Positions 29,305 through 42,083 of a stretch of 60,000 nt of DNA are shown here, one piece after another. The position numbers and the translations under genes are program-made. The notes beneath the pieces were generated by a model, which was given only the letters and a program-made list of their open reading frames with translations, was not told where the DNA came from and did not search any database. Location: NCBI GenBank assembly GCA_012295275.1, contig CM022670.1, positions 18,313,698 to 18,373,697 on the forward strand, read 5' to 3'. This DNA is from Chrysomallon squamiferum (taxonomy: Eukaryota; Mollusca; Gastropoda; Neomphalida; Peltospiridae). The stretch's first letter is position 1, and the number at the start of each line of letters is the position of its first letter.

Positions 29305-30954
29305 CTTGTCCTGTTGTCTTGTTTTACGAAAACAGTGTAAAATTAAAATACTCCACAGTTCACACTCACAAATGTCAAAGTATTTGACTTCAAGGAATCA
29401 TCATTGTCATGATCATTACGTTTGTCGTGGATGAACTTAGAAATGAATCATTGTATTTTTCAAAAGTCACAAATCTTTTGGGTATATGATATTTTGAAAG
29501 TGTTTTTTATCTTTCTTTTTTTTTCCTCTGTTTTCGTTGTTCCAAATTAACTTTGAATAGCTTCAGTGTCCTCTTCTGTATTTAATTTATCCATACATTT
29601 TGATATATAAATAAATATTTTTTATATAAATATATTTATATATATTATATGTATATAATAATTTTTTTTACTATTAATCCTTTGTTAATTCTCCTGCGCC
29701 TGTATGAAGATTTCTGATCGCCAGTAGGAGATGTATTAAGCTACACGATCTTCAATCTCTGCTAGTATGCAAATATTTACGACATATATATTTGTGGACC
29801 TCACACGACGTCACTGTTGAAAAACACACAGGCTGTCCAAAAACATTAACAGACTTTCAACCCTTGCCAATGTTTGGTTCCGAACTTTTTGCTGAAGGCC
29901 TTTTAGCATACAGGCGAAATTATAGTTTCTTTATTTTGTTATTGTTTTTTTTTTTTTTTTTTTAAATGACCACAATACTTATTAACACAGAAATTGAAAG
30001 CTATCAGTGGTAAACAGTTCAACTAACAGTCCCACAAGATTGATGAATACTTATCTGTTATTAACCGCTGGGAAGTCGGGTTTTGTTAAATAGAATTCAA
30101 GATTTATATAGACGGTTTAATATATATGTATATCGTGTGCAGTTTTCCTTATATGCTGTAACGCATTTTCTAAGAAGTGGAGTGAGGTGAAGAAGAAGGA
30201 GGAGAAGAGAAAAAAAAAAGAAGGTAAAGTTAACAGGTAGACACATATCGCGATTGGTTGGTCATTTCTGGTATGCGATATGCTCTGGAACGCATAGGAC
30301 CACCCAAGCTGATTGTGCGCCGTGGAGGCGAGAGAAACGGACTTGGCGAAACCCTTGCGATGAGACTACACCTGAAATATCGCAAATGTAGGACTAGTTG
30401 ACTTCATTCTGTTTCAATCAGCAATTTACACACTTGTTTTCTTATCTGCGAGACCACAAAAGAAGCCCATGACACGAGCAGGCGTGTCATGTTCCCTCTT
30501 ATAAAACCTCACAACCTCCGGCATCGGGGTAATTGTCGTGTCGCCTTTTATCGCCCATACTCACCCCCCTCTATCGTCCACAGACGCGGATCCAGCGGGG
30601 TTATTTACGGTTTCTCGCCCCCTTTAAGTTTTGCGGACATATAATTTGTTTTTCTTTATTTCTTTATTGTTATTTTATTTTTATAATATATTAATGAAAC
30701 TCATTTTATCTTGAAATTTGTATCTATCGCACTTACATCGCATCTTTTCTGGATTCGCCCCTGGTCACCTCTCTCAGATCCTCCGCCCGCCGTTATTCTA
30801 TATGCCTTTCAACCGCAACACCAATTAGCTCGCTAATAAAGTTGTATTTATCGCAGAATGCTACTCCCTTCCCATTATTTTCCCCTAGCGATAGAAAGAA
30901 GTAAGACGACTAGGGAGGGGATAATGCGAAGATGAAGAAAAAAAAAGTTCATAC

Positions 30955-31110
30955 GGTTAAGGCTATTAGTGATATAGACCATATTCCAATAACGTCTTAA
31001 TTCGGCTATTTATCTACCGCGGGATATCTTCGCAAAGATTTCTGTCAATGTTTTTCCCTGCCACCTGGCTGTTGGTGAAAGACTCGCGAACAATGTATAT
31101 CATCCTGCCT
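30955..31110. repeat. Dispersed repeat A, copy 2 (upstream of the GM2A-like gene)
   Basis: Partner of 27541-27710. Outside the 29-base identical core the copies differ by many substitutions and a short indel, so the core is better preserved than its flanks. Confidence 0.7.
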
Positions 31111-31545
31111 TCCTATAATCTGTCTAAACACTCGGAAACTCGCCTGAGGCAGCCAGCCACCTTCTGTGGCTTCTGTCGCGGAAATTACAACAGACACATT
31201 CACTTTTCATCTTCTTTCTCTTCAGTTTCCCCTCGTTTTCCCCTCTCGTTTCAGTTTTTTTTCTTCTTTTTCTTTTTCACTGTTACTGTAGTCCCACTGG
31301 AAAGAGAAAATGCTTGAGTAATTAGAACATTTTGTGGTCAAATGTTAAAGTGCCAGGACCCGATTAAAGCTGTGGCTGAACCTTAGAAAGTTTTTATTAT
31401 CAAATAAACGCGATTTGTGGTTATTGTTTTTTGTGAGAATTACGGACCACCGTGAAGGGACGGATAATAATAGAAATAATAATCCTTTCTTATCTGGTTT
31501 AGACAGTAGTCTGTTCATTTTGCTGACCAAGATTTTATAATAACA

Positions 31546-31606
31546 ATAGTAGTAGTTGTAGAAGGTGTAGTAGTAGTAGTAGTAGTAGTAGTAGGAGTAG
31601 GAGTAG

Positions 31607-31649
<43 letters not shown>

Positions 31650-31650
31650 T
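31546..31650. repeat. (AGT)n trinucleotide tract
   Basis: Perfect and near-perfect AGT units in the intergenic region upstream of the GM2A-like gene; less regular GATGAT sequence follows to 31770. Confidence 0.93.
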
Positions 31651-32175
31651 GTAGTAATATTAATAATAACAGCAACATAAATAATAATGATGATGACAAT
31701 GAATGCGATAACGAAGTTAGTGAAAATATCGATGATAAGAAATATGATGATGATGACCGTGATGATAATGTGGGGTTAATATGTAAACAAATCATCTCAA
31801 AATAAAATAATAGACATATTCGAAGATGTATAAATGATGGATTGTGATGTGCAGGTAGACAATGTACAGAGAGATACTTAATTATGTATCTATATAGAGA
31901 GAAAGATGAGAGAAACAAATAGTCGTTTAGGTGAAGAGTTTTTTTTGTTGTTTTTTTAAATGTATCTTACTTTATTCATTTGTTTGTTTGTTTATTTGTT
32001 GTTGTTTTTTTTAATGTATCTTTATTTATTTGTTTGTTTGTTTATTTATTATTATAAACAGTCTCTGTTAATCTGTTATAATTTAAAAATATATAAACAA
32101 ATAAAAATTAAAAACCTAATACATTTATACTTCACTGATTTCGTTCAGTTTTTCTTCTTCTTCTTTTTATATGAA

Positions 32176-32214
<39 letters not shown>

Positions 32215-33858
32215 AACAAGTAAAAGTTAAAACAAGATGAGAAAAACAAAGTTGATTTTATTGATTCTTTTATAAAGAGCTCCTTCCGTTCGTGTTAAAC
32301 ATTTGTGCATAATGTTCGTTAGATCTTTTTACATTCCTAATTTCCTACCTTTCTTCGTGTTTCGTTATTGTTACACTGGGTTTGTGTGGTGCGTCTTTAA
32401 TTGGTCGCATGAAAACTGAGCATAATAATGTTTTCAAACCAGATTTATGTCCACAAAAACGGACCTCCGGCTGGGACAAGCAAGCCAAGGTCGATTTTTA
32501 TGTCAGAATGATTTTCGTTAATGAACAACCCATTTCTGATTATATTTATTCCACTTCTTTGAACGTACGTGGGTGTCCACTTCTGAGGACGCCCACCGTT
32601 TGAAAGCATTTGTTCCAGATCGTTTTAATAATTCTTCAGCTTTACGTTTAAACAATTAAATACAAATATGACTAAACGGAGGGGGAAGTGATACATTCAT
32701 ATTTTAGAGATGAAATAATTTCAGAAATGTAATGACCCTTTTGAGAGGGCCTTTTTACGAGAGAGCGGAAAGAGAGATATGAATTAAATAATAAAGGAAT
32801 AAACGTTTTGCGCTATCTTGTATACAGATATTTAAGCAACAAGGAATATTTTCCACAAACATGAAAATACAAATCTACGTCCTGAGATAAAGTAAATGTC
32901 TGGCTCTGGCTGTAACAGGAAATAGTCCACTGAATTTTCGAATTTGCGCTCTAGGTAAACTTTATTTAGATTTTTTTTTTTTTTTTTTTTTTTATGAGAG
33001 AGAGAGAGAAAGAGAAGGTTGTTATTAATATTATTTCTTTGCTGAGCTTTTTGTGGTTTTTTTTAAAGTGAGATTTAATGTTATGTTTAGGTTGGAATAA
33101 GTTATCCAGTGATTGTCTTCCATTCTTTTTGTCGTTAAATTCTAAATCTCTCTAGTAAAATCCTTTTGAAATTATCCCAATAAGTAATCAAATGAACTAA
33201 ATGACATTTTGAAACACCTTTATTTTCAAGTCAGCGAGTTAATACCCATATATAAATAGATGTATTGAGAAATCATATCCACAATATATTAATAACATAA
33301 AATATTACTGTAAAAAATTAATTAACAAACACAGAAAAAAGCCTTAATACATATGAAATGGACATATAAAATATGGACATATAAAATACTTAATACCCAT
33401 GAAATATTAACAATGATATTTAAGTTGTTATATAGAAATATTTATTTGGGTTAGTGATGTCAAAGAAAAGCGATCTTTTACGTAAATTCACTTCGTTTTA
33501 TAATGTTGAAACTGGGTTTTCGACTGAAACCGCAGAATTATAACATAAATGTATGGTAGGATGATTCCGATTGTCACTTCCGATAAAAACCAAGTAAATA
33601 AAAACCGCAGGTGTTGTGGTGTGTTTCAATAAACTTTAAAGTCAAAGAAGTTTTATTATTTTTACAACCTTGTCATCTTGTCGACGTCATTTTATGAATG
33701 GGATGCGACACGTATGTACTCAGTAGGTGGGGTGCGTGTGTGAGACGGAGGAGTTAAACACACAAAAGCTAGGTTTCAGTGTAGTTACGACATCGCACGT
33801 GGCTCGTTCGACGTGGGTCTACACCGTTTACTAAGAAGTTAAATTTTGTGAATGAAAA

Positions 33859-33860
<2 letters not shown>

Positions 33861-33921
<61 letters not shown>
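33861..33921. repeat. (TC)n microsatellite, the last of its kind in the window
   Basis: 30 perfect units. No TC/GA tract of comparable size occurs in the remaining 26 kb. Confidence 0.96.
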
Positions 33922-33927
<6 letters not shown>

Positions 33928-36749
33928 TCAGTGTTTAGTATGTGCGGTGAATGTTTATTTTCATTACCGTTAAAACATGTGACGGGAAATTCCGATGGAG
34001 CGTAAATTATGATCATGCAGAAATCCTCAACAAAACAAGCGGAAAGAAGAATGTTCTGTTGTAAGAGCAGCCAGTCGAGTGGAAGAAATCTGGGTGGGTG
34101 TTGAGCGCCCATGTCATTACAGTGCGGTTTCGACAAAGTTTACGTGTGCTTTTAAAAAAAAATAAGGGCAGATCCGCATATGCAACCTTGTGAACTAATG
34201 TTACTTGTAATGCATTCATTCATTTTATTTTAATGTCATATACATACATCTTGTCAAATTTAAATGTTATTTTTCCTTAAAGGTAATATGAAAATCTGTA
34301 TTTAACTAAAATATTTCTATATTCACGGGTATATCGCAAATCTTACAAGTAATATTTTGATAATAACATGTTAAAACATGCATTTCATTCCTTCAGTTCC
34401 GATGAAAACGAAAGACGTTATTAACGCAGTGCCTTTATAATGTTGTAATATTATGTTCATTCAGTACATCATGAAAAATAATAAATATAGTTAAAACTAA
34501 TAAAGAAATAAAGAAGGAAAAAAATGTATCATGGATCCTCCCTTGATAATTAAATGCAGTCACAGTGGATACTTCTGATAAGGCTCAACACACCTACATC
34601 TGTACGTGATCTACAATATAAGTAAATACATTGTAGTTCTCAGTTGTCGTCTGCTGTCAGCCATTATTCGTATGCTTGCATGGCGGGAGATCTGTCTTCG
34701 TGCATGCTAATTTCGGACTAGGGACACCCCACATTGGATGTCACATTTTGACCAAATAACAAATATTTTTGTATCTTAAAATACGAATTAATACGACTGA
34801 GAAGTCTCATTGTACGTACGAAATATTAGAAGGTTTTTCCGGACATGTGTAATAATGAATTATGACCCCCACTGATAAACTGTTTGTTGATTTTGAGATT
34901 GCTGCTTTGTGTCAAGCCATACTGAATTAAAAATTTTGTATACCTTGATAAACGAAACTGCAAATGTCATCCCCATATCCATTCTTATTCACGAACGATG
35001 GAGTTAACGTTTTCGCTAATGTAATTTCGTTTTCGACTTATTTTAGAAACATTTATTTATCACTATAGTCCATCACATAAACTTCAATATAATTATAGGT
35101 AAGTTCATATCAGGAGTATAACCAATATCATGATATAAGCCGTTTATAATATGGTGTTGTTATTATTATTTTAAAAAACAAATATATAAAGTTAGCGGAC
35201 AAAAACAGACAAGTTACTATTATAGGCAGAAATACGAAATTCATTGTTTACTTTTTCTTTCTTTTTTATTATTATTAATATATATATATTTTTTTTTTTT
35301 TTAAATAACAGCCATTTATCAGATATCGATTTAAACAAATAATAACAGTAAGAATGACTTGACAAATCATGCATATGCATATACATATGCCAACAGTTAC
35401 TGTCACAGGAGGTTGTTTTTTTTTTGTTTTTTTTTAGTTCCTTTATTTCTTCTTATTATTTATGTATCTATTTATTTGTCTTAATTATTATTATATTTTT
35501 ATTATTATTAAAAACCGGTCATATTTATTAAAATGTGCTACAAAATTAATGAAAATAACTGGATCAGAAAATGCACATATAAAAAAAAAAAAAATCTACA
35601 ACATACATATACAAATGTAACTAAATTAAACACTTCTTTTTTTAACTGCTAATGTTAAAAAGAAATGTAAGGAATTAATTTTTTTATACGCTTTTAGTAT
35701 AAATATTTAAAAATGGCGACAGTATTCATAAACAAAAACTGATAAACTGCTTTGTGAAATTTTTGCAGTAAAAATGTATTTTATTCAATTAAAAGGAAAT
35801 CTATTTTCAATTCAAATGTTTTTTTTTTTTTTTATTGTTATTATTATTTATATTTTTATTTATTTATTTACTTATTTACTTATTAGCTCACTTACATATT
35901 TTAAATGTTATTTTGATTTGCGTTCAGACTTTAGTAAAAGAAACGAATGCTAACTCTAAAAACAGTTTATTTCCTCTTTGTTGTTGTTTTTAAATCTTGT
36001 CTAAATGTTGAGAGGAAAAGCTGTAAATAACACCATTAAACCAAATATTTATTATTACTCAATTTTAGAGGCACAAGAAGTCATCAAACGCCTGCTGTAG
36101 ACAACATCACACATTGACAGTCTTCTGATTGCTCGTAGTAAATCGCAGCCACGCTTTGAACACCAACCCAAACAGTTAAGGTTTATTTAGATGAGAAAAA
36201 CTTCAAACCAAGCTATAAATTTCCAAGCATTTGCGATGGACAAATAAAACTAGTTTTTAAAGCTTGGCGCGCTCCAAGAACAGGTAAAAACAGTGTTATG
36301 ATTCGTGCCATGAAGCCGTTCGTCACCTGTTAGTTACATAGTAGCACTTTCACATTTAATCACTGGTAATGAAACATGGCAAGCCATTCTGTTTTCGTAA
36401 TTCGTTCGTCGACGTAGGTCTTGGGCAGACTATATGCTATATCTATCTTCGTAGCACTTTTAAAGTGATTTACACCAATTCCGTATCAGTGACTCGTCAA
36501 AAGTCAAGTATTTCTTTTTGAGATCTCCCACCAAAACTAAAGGTGTGTTTCCTTTTTCTTCTGCGCAGAAGAGTTTGTGATGCTTAAGGGGAGAGAACAA
36601 CAAGAACAGGCACAAATAAAATTTAATTAAAAAAAAAAAAAAAAAAAAAAGAAGGAAAAGAAAAACAGATTAATAATTACTTTGCTATGAAAAAGATGAT
36701 AAAACTTCTATATTTCTTTTTTTTTTTTTTTTTTTTTTTTTGTCTGCTT

Positions 36750-36781
<32 letters not shown>

Positions 36782-37636
36782 TTAATATTAATATCTATTA
36801 TCTGTTATTATTATTATTAACAGTAGGAGGAGGAGGAATAATAACAGTATTTAAACACCACCTCTCTCTATTATACAAATACCTTCATGTATTTGATTTA
36901 TCAAAATTAATTATATTTACAAAATACCTGTTTATTATTATTGTTGTAGTTGTTGTTATTTATTTCTTTGTTTCTTCGAGCCTCGAGTTTACTACCTTAC
37001 ATTTACATAATAAACGAACGTTAATCTAAATAAAATGTAATAATTATTTGATATAAAATAAATGGAACAGCAACAAAGTGGGAATAAAATGTAGACTTAA
37101 GGAGAGAAAACAAAGATAAAAAGGGAAGCAGACACACTTTCTGAGTTGTAAAATAAAAAAGGTTATAGAAGTATTAAATGCCTCAGTTGTATCATTTTAT
37201 CTGAACCAAGGTTCTTAGCCGTCCACATTAGTATATAAATAGACTTTGTAAAATATTTAATTTATTTCATTTAATGAACTCTTTTGTAATTGTGATATGT
37301 GTGTCTGTCTGACTGTGTGTGTGTGTGTGTGTGTGAGTGTGTGTAATATGTTTGTTAAAAGTTTATCGATTTAAAGTTATATTTTCACTCTTTATAATTC
37401 CAAATACAGCTGAATAATCTTTTTGTCGTAAGCATTCTTTTAAAAAGTTAAAGAGTTCGAAGAAATTTGTATTAACTTTATTATTAGCAGTAGTAGTAGT
37501 AGTAGTAGCAGCAGCAGCAGCAACAGTAGTAGTACGCGAATTAACCCCAAACTGTATTCAAATATAATTCCATTTTCCATATATTTCTCGAAACTTTTAT
37601 AGACACAATAAGTCATTTAAAAAAGAAAAAAACGTT

Positions 37637-37638
<2 letters not shown>

Positions 37639-37727
<89 letters not shown>
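37639..37727. repeat. (GT)n microsatellite
   Basis: 44 perfect GT units, followed 70 bp later by a run of 30 or more T bases. A smaller (GT)n is at 37315-37345. Confidence 0.97.
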
Positions 37728-37728
<1 letters not shown>

Positions 37729-37799
37729 TATACTGTTTGATTTGAGGGTTTTTTATTTCTTTCTATCTTGGTTTTTTTTTTTTGGTGGTGATGTTGTTT

Positions 37800-37832
<33 letters not shown>

Positions 37833-39799
37833 GGGGTTTTTTTTGTGAGTTTATTTCATTAAATCTTTCTACATTAATTTTCTGGATTTATTTTAATATT
37901 CTATAAATACCTTTTTTCTTCTTCTTCTTTTTTTTTTCCGGCTGAAGCGATATACTTTTTTTTTTATCGTTTATCTTATAGTGACCAAATACACTCGCTA
38001 TCTTTTAGTCTGCATGTCTAAAGAAGAACAGCTAAACCGATAACAAAGTTAGGAAAGTAGTTTACCGAAAATTTGAGTGAAGATGACCGAATATTTCTAT
38101 CAGAATGAAGCCAATAATATAATCAGATTTCAGTCCAAGACAGCATATCAGAACATATCGAGCAGAGAATCTTTAACGAATCATGTAAAGTGTAGAGTTT
38201 TAAAGAATAACCTCTACAAAAATATGTTAAATAATAACACTAGCAACAAAAATAACAAATAAATAGTTTTATTTATTAATTTTTTTATTTTATTCTTTTT
38301 TTTTTTTTTTTTTTTTAAGCAATATGTGTTAAATGTAAAACATCCAAGTCAAACTTTTTTTTTGTAATTTATCCTACAAACTGATTAACGGCGACGAATA
38401 TTATTCACTGGTTGTTCCGGTCGGAAGGTCGACTGTCCCAGACACAGTCCTCCTCGGTTCTCCTGTTAGGAAGTTACCCATTCTTGCCAGTGTCACACGA
38501 CTAGTTTATCAGTGACTGTAGTTTGAGCTTTCCTTTGCTGCATACAAAAACGAACACATATAACCGGTCTACTACTGCTAAACGAAAAAAAAAGGTAGCC
38601 GTTTACGAAGACTTCCACTCTTTATTATCTGATTTATAATATTATTTAACTAGATTATAAAGATTTAAATTAATACTTCTTCCTTTTCTTAAATGGCTGA
38701 TTAAAATAAAATAAAAATTGAAAAGAATCGTTTATTACATCCTTAAAATACTGTGGTTGCATCGAGAACAGATTCTATAAGCTAATGATCTTTAAACGAG
38801 TTTTCTATTGGTGAAAAGTATGTCGATTATTAATAAACAAGGTAATTTATAAAATGGTAACTAAATGGTTTTTCCAATAAAGACACTCAACCATGTTGTC
38901 AGTATAGATTTATTCGTTTTCTGCCCGTATTTGTAATTACATATAATCATATTTAATCTGGCGACAGATGTTCATTTCTCAGAGTTCCGGAGTTTGCCTA
39001 TGACGAGTTGATATCGTTACGTTTATGGTAGGGCAAGAGGAAATGGGATGGGGTGGGGTGGTCAAGAGAGAGATTGGCTTATTAAATTAATATCAAGATT
39101 ATTTAGAACCGATGAAGTGTTTGAAAGTCAGAATAAAATTCACCTTTTGTTTTATATAATAATATCTGAATTATTTTTAAATTTTATTTTCACGCTCATA
39201 GCTATCAGTAAAAAAATAAGTAACGATTAACGTCGAAACGGGGCGAGAAATTAAGGGAGATAAATCTTGAAGACGTAATTTATCACTGAATTTGCTGCAC
39301 TTGCCTGAGTTCACCAACTTTTCATTACAGAAATTTAATGGAGGGAGGGAATAAATAAAAAATAAAAATAAAAATAATAATAATAATAAATAAATAAAAA
39401 AACAGGACATGATAAAAATACCTTTATTTTTCCTTGATTTCATTTTAATACTGTTACATGTATATTCCATTTAGAAAGACACATATAAACTTTGCAATGA
39501 TTAAACATTTTAAATATTTGCACATTGTAAATCATAAGACTGTGATGTTATGTTTTATAATTAGCAAAGTCAATATTTAACAATACTTTAAACTGTTGTA
39601 AAAATCTAAGTTCCTTGAATGGCAGAAATACAGAAAATAATTGCAAACTAAAATTATGTAGGTAAAGTTATTTAGAAATAAATGTAATAATAATATGCTG
39701 GAAATTTTTGTGGAACAGATTTCACCAATTATTAAATGTAAGAGGATCCCCTTTCTTCTCTTGCATCCTCCATTTCTCATTCACACCTATCACTGAAGT

Positions 39800-39805
39800 T
39801 TTATT
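39800..39805 (-). terminator. Candidate poly(A) signal of GEMIN8
   Basis: AATAAA on the minus strand about 385 bases after the GEMIN8 stop. It is consistent with a short 3' UTR ending just before the CpG texture changes near 39.3 kb. Another AATAAA is at 39422-39427. Confidence 0.35.
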
Positions 39806-40188
39806 TCAACAATTAATAATAATTTTAATCCTAAATTTGTTTCTAAACCCTAACTATTATTCCTCAATGTTTTTCAGTTTGTAAGTATTTTTTTCTTTTT
39901 CAATGCAATTTAAAATACTGTGTTAATATTATATCAATTAACATCTGAAAGCTATATGGAAAACAAATATATTATAAAATATAAATTCTAAATGTTTAAC
40001 AAATATTCTGTCAAAATTTATGAAAATATTATCAAAAATTATATAGTAACAAAATTTCAAGAATTCCAACAAATATTTTTTATATAAAATCAAAATTTGT
40101 TACTATATTTAAAACAAATTCAGCTATATTTAAATAATATTTTTAATGTTAACTTGGACAAAATTTAAGAAAATATTTTAATGTAAAC

Positions 40189-40397
40189 TTAGGCAAATTG
40201 GACATTAAAAGGCATATTTGGCCACATTCGAGGCTTTTTTATGTCAATGTTTCTATCATAAGTCATTTGCAGAGCTGTTTCCATCCCATGAATCATTGCA
40301 GCACCTTTGCCATACAGTTCCTTCATTTCTGCTATTCGACGTTTACCTGGCTGTTCTTTTGGAGCTTCAACTGTTCTTGGTTTATCCTGATCTTTTA
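40189..40397 (-). CDS. GEMIN8: GEMIN8 coding exon 3: conserved C-terminus
   Basis: It encodes VKDQDKPRTVEAPKEQ.. to FNVQFA and TAA. This is the most conserved part of Gemin8 and contains the helix thought to contact other Gemin subunits. The acceptor is TATTTTAG. Confidence 0.9.
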
Positions 40398-41980
40398 CTA
40401 AAATATATGAAAAAATAAAACATCTAATTATTCTCACTTTTTCTTCTGAATATTATTCTAGATTTATCAAACACCTTTCAGTTAGTTCTAGGCAAGATAT
40501 TCAAGCTATGATATCCATGTTACCATTGTTGTTAAGTAAGTTTAATCATAACTATTCCAAAAAAGTATTCCTGTTTAAATTTTTGTGCTACACAACAAGC
40601 AAACGTGTTAAAAAAAGAAAGCTATTTCGACCAAGGTAGTTTGTTCATATAAACAATTTTTTTTTTGTAAGTAATTATTTGTATCCTGGTCACTGGTGAC
40701 AGCCAGTTATGTCTGTGTGTGCCTGCTTATATGTCTTACAGAAAATTGACAACTTTTTACAAACAGATTTACAAACTATTCGTATAGAAAAGTATATATT
40801 TAGATAGGATAAAGATAGATAGACAGATAGATAGATAGAGGTATAAATGTAGATGCTGTACATCTAAAGATTGAATCTCTAATGTCATTCATTTTATTGT
40901 TAATCTGTAGGTAAAACAGTTTAAAATTACCAGATAGTTGCTAATTTGAAAAAGACAGCTATAAAAAGTTTATACTTGCCTTCATCAATATTTGTTCTTA
41001 TTTTTTCTGGAAACTGTTCACTTTCTAATTTTTTCTGTGCATCTGTAGCAAGACAAAACATCAATATTCTTATAAACATAATTACTGCGATACATAAAAA
41101 TAATCTTAACTAATATTTCACTTCAGCAAACAAAATGTTAAATTTCTAACATCATTATAAATGTAATACTAAAATATTTTTGAAAATCATTAAAAAATAT
41201 ATATATTTTTTTTTTCACAATACTATGATAATCAGCAAAAATAAGTTACTGTCCATTAATATAAGCTTTACCTCTTTCTTTTCTATGTTTTTCAGAGTGT
41301 GCAAAAAAGTCAAGCATCTCATCTGTGATTTCAAAGTCCATATTACTTTCATTGTTTTCAGTAACCATTGTCAGAGTTGATGTTTCACTGTCTCTTTTTC
41401 TGTTGTAATTTCTATCCCTACTAGTTTCTGATGCTGTTGGCGAGTCATGCAGCTTTCTTTTATTCGGTTTTTTCCTTTTCCTTTCATGTTTGTTTGATTT
41501 CTTAACAATGATATCATGTGGCTTACCAATATTTAGACTGTTTGAATATGACTGACAATAGTGTCTTGCCCACAGCTCCTGTGGGTTACCACAAGTAGGA
41601 TATCCTTGGTTGATTTGGTTAGGGTTGTATGGGGCAAATGGTTGATCATGTGATAATGGAAATGGATATGGTCCAAATTTTACTTGAAGATTTCTGGTCA
41701 CTGTTAAATGTTTCTTGTACCAAGACATTACCTTACTGTACTGCTTCCAGTATCTGTTGAAACTGTGATGCGTGTACCATTGCTCATAGTTGAGATTGGG
41801 GAAATTTTCACAGAATGTCTTCCATGTGATGCTGCCTTTTATCTCACTCTGACAATTCTTTAACATTTCTTCAGATTGATATGGTTGACTGTGAAACTGA
41901 AACTTAATTTCTCCTAAACTAGTTGTTTCTGTACTAGTCTCTGATTCAGATTCTAAAATACAGTCATCCAAGGAAGACAT
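40189..41980 (-). CDS. GEMIN8: Gem-associated protein 8 (SMN complex), three coding exons, 326 residues
   Basis: The coding sequence is complement(join(40189..40397, 40980..41042, 41272..41980)). Gemin8 is a subunit of the SMN complex, which loads Sm proteins onto spliceosomal snRNAs; in mammals it binds SMN and the Gemin6/Gemin7 pair. Conserved blocks in order are WYTHHSFNRYWKQYSKVMSW (residues 68-87; human [20 protein letters not shown]), MDFEITDEMLDFFAHSEKHR (214-233; human MEITEELRQYFAETERHR), and VEAPKEQPGKRR..AEMKELYG with MWPNMPF at the C-terminus (human [21 protein letters not shown]). It is longer than the human protein (242) because of an acidic 60-residue N-terminal extension and a basic, NLS-like insert at 160-195. 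The intron between exons 2 and 3 has a GC donor. Confidence 0.93.
40980..41042 (-). CDS. GEMIN8: GEMIN8 coding exon 2 (63 nt) with a GC splice donor
   Basis: It encodes AQKKLESEQFPEKIRTNIDE between split codons. The acceptor is CTACAG. The donor reads GAAG then GCAAGT, the standard context for a GC-AG intron. A GT three bases further in would give phase 2 and a stop after a few codons in exon 3, so the GC donor is the only one that keeps the frame. Confidence 0.85.
41272..41980 (-). CDS. GEMIN8: GEMIN8 coding exon 1
   Basis: 236 codons from ATG (complement of 41978-41980) to HRKER plus one base, then the donor GTAAAG. A TTTTTCAG acceptor ends at 41985, only four bases before the ATG, so a non-coding first exon must lie upstream toward the shared promoter. 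A 27-unit (ATT)n repeat abuts that acceptor. Confidence 0.9.
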
Positions 41981-41999
41981 ATTATCTGAAAAAGAATTA

Positions 42000-42001
<2 letters not shown>

Positions 42002-42083
<82 letters not shown>
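42002..42083. repeat. (AAT)n microsatellite beside the GEMIN8 acceptor
   Basis: 27 perfect units; on the GEMIN8 strand it is (ATT)n. It ends 16 bp before the acceptor that precedes the GEMIN8 start codon. Confidence 0.96.

Larger units (their letters stand above)
29305..39790. other. Gene-poor region between the GM2A-like gene and GEMIN8
   Basis: The region upstream of the GM2A-like gene holds GC-richer blocks at about 30240-30620 and 30740-30860, repeat A copy 2, AGT, TC and GT microsatellites and long A or T runs (32180-32210, 36720-36740, 37800-37831, 38299-38318). Single-copy, CpG-containing patches occur at 34540-34760, 36060-36560 and 38380-38530. I cannot assign a gene to any of them. 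Confidence 0.55.

Noticed and set aside
32382-32603. 73-codon plus-strand frame in the gene-poor region
   Set aside because: Starts with an ATG and is not repetitive, but shows no family similarity I can name and no splice or poly(A) support.
40974-40978. GT donor just inside the GC donor of GEMIN8 exon 2
   Set aside because: It would shift the frame and meet a stop soon after the junction, losing the conserved C-terminus.
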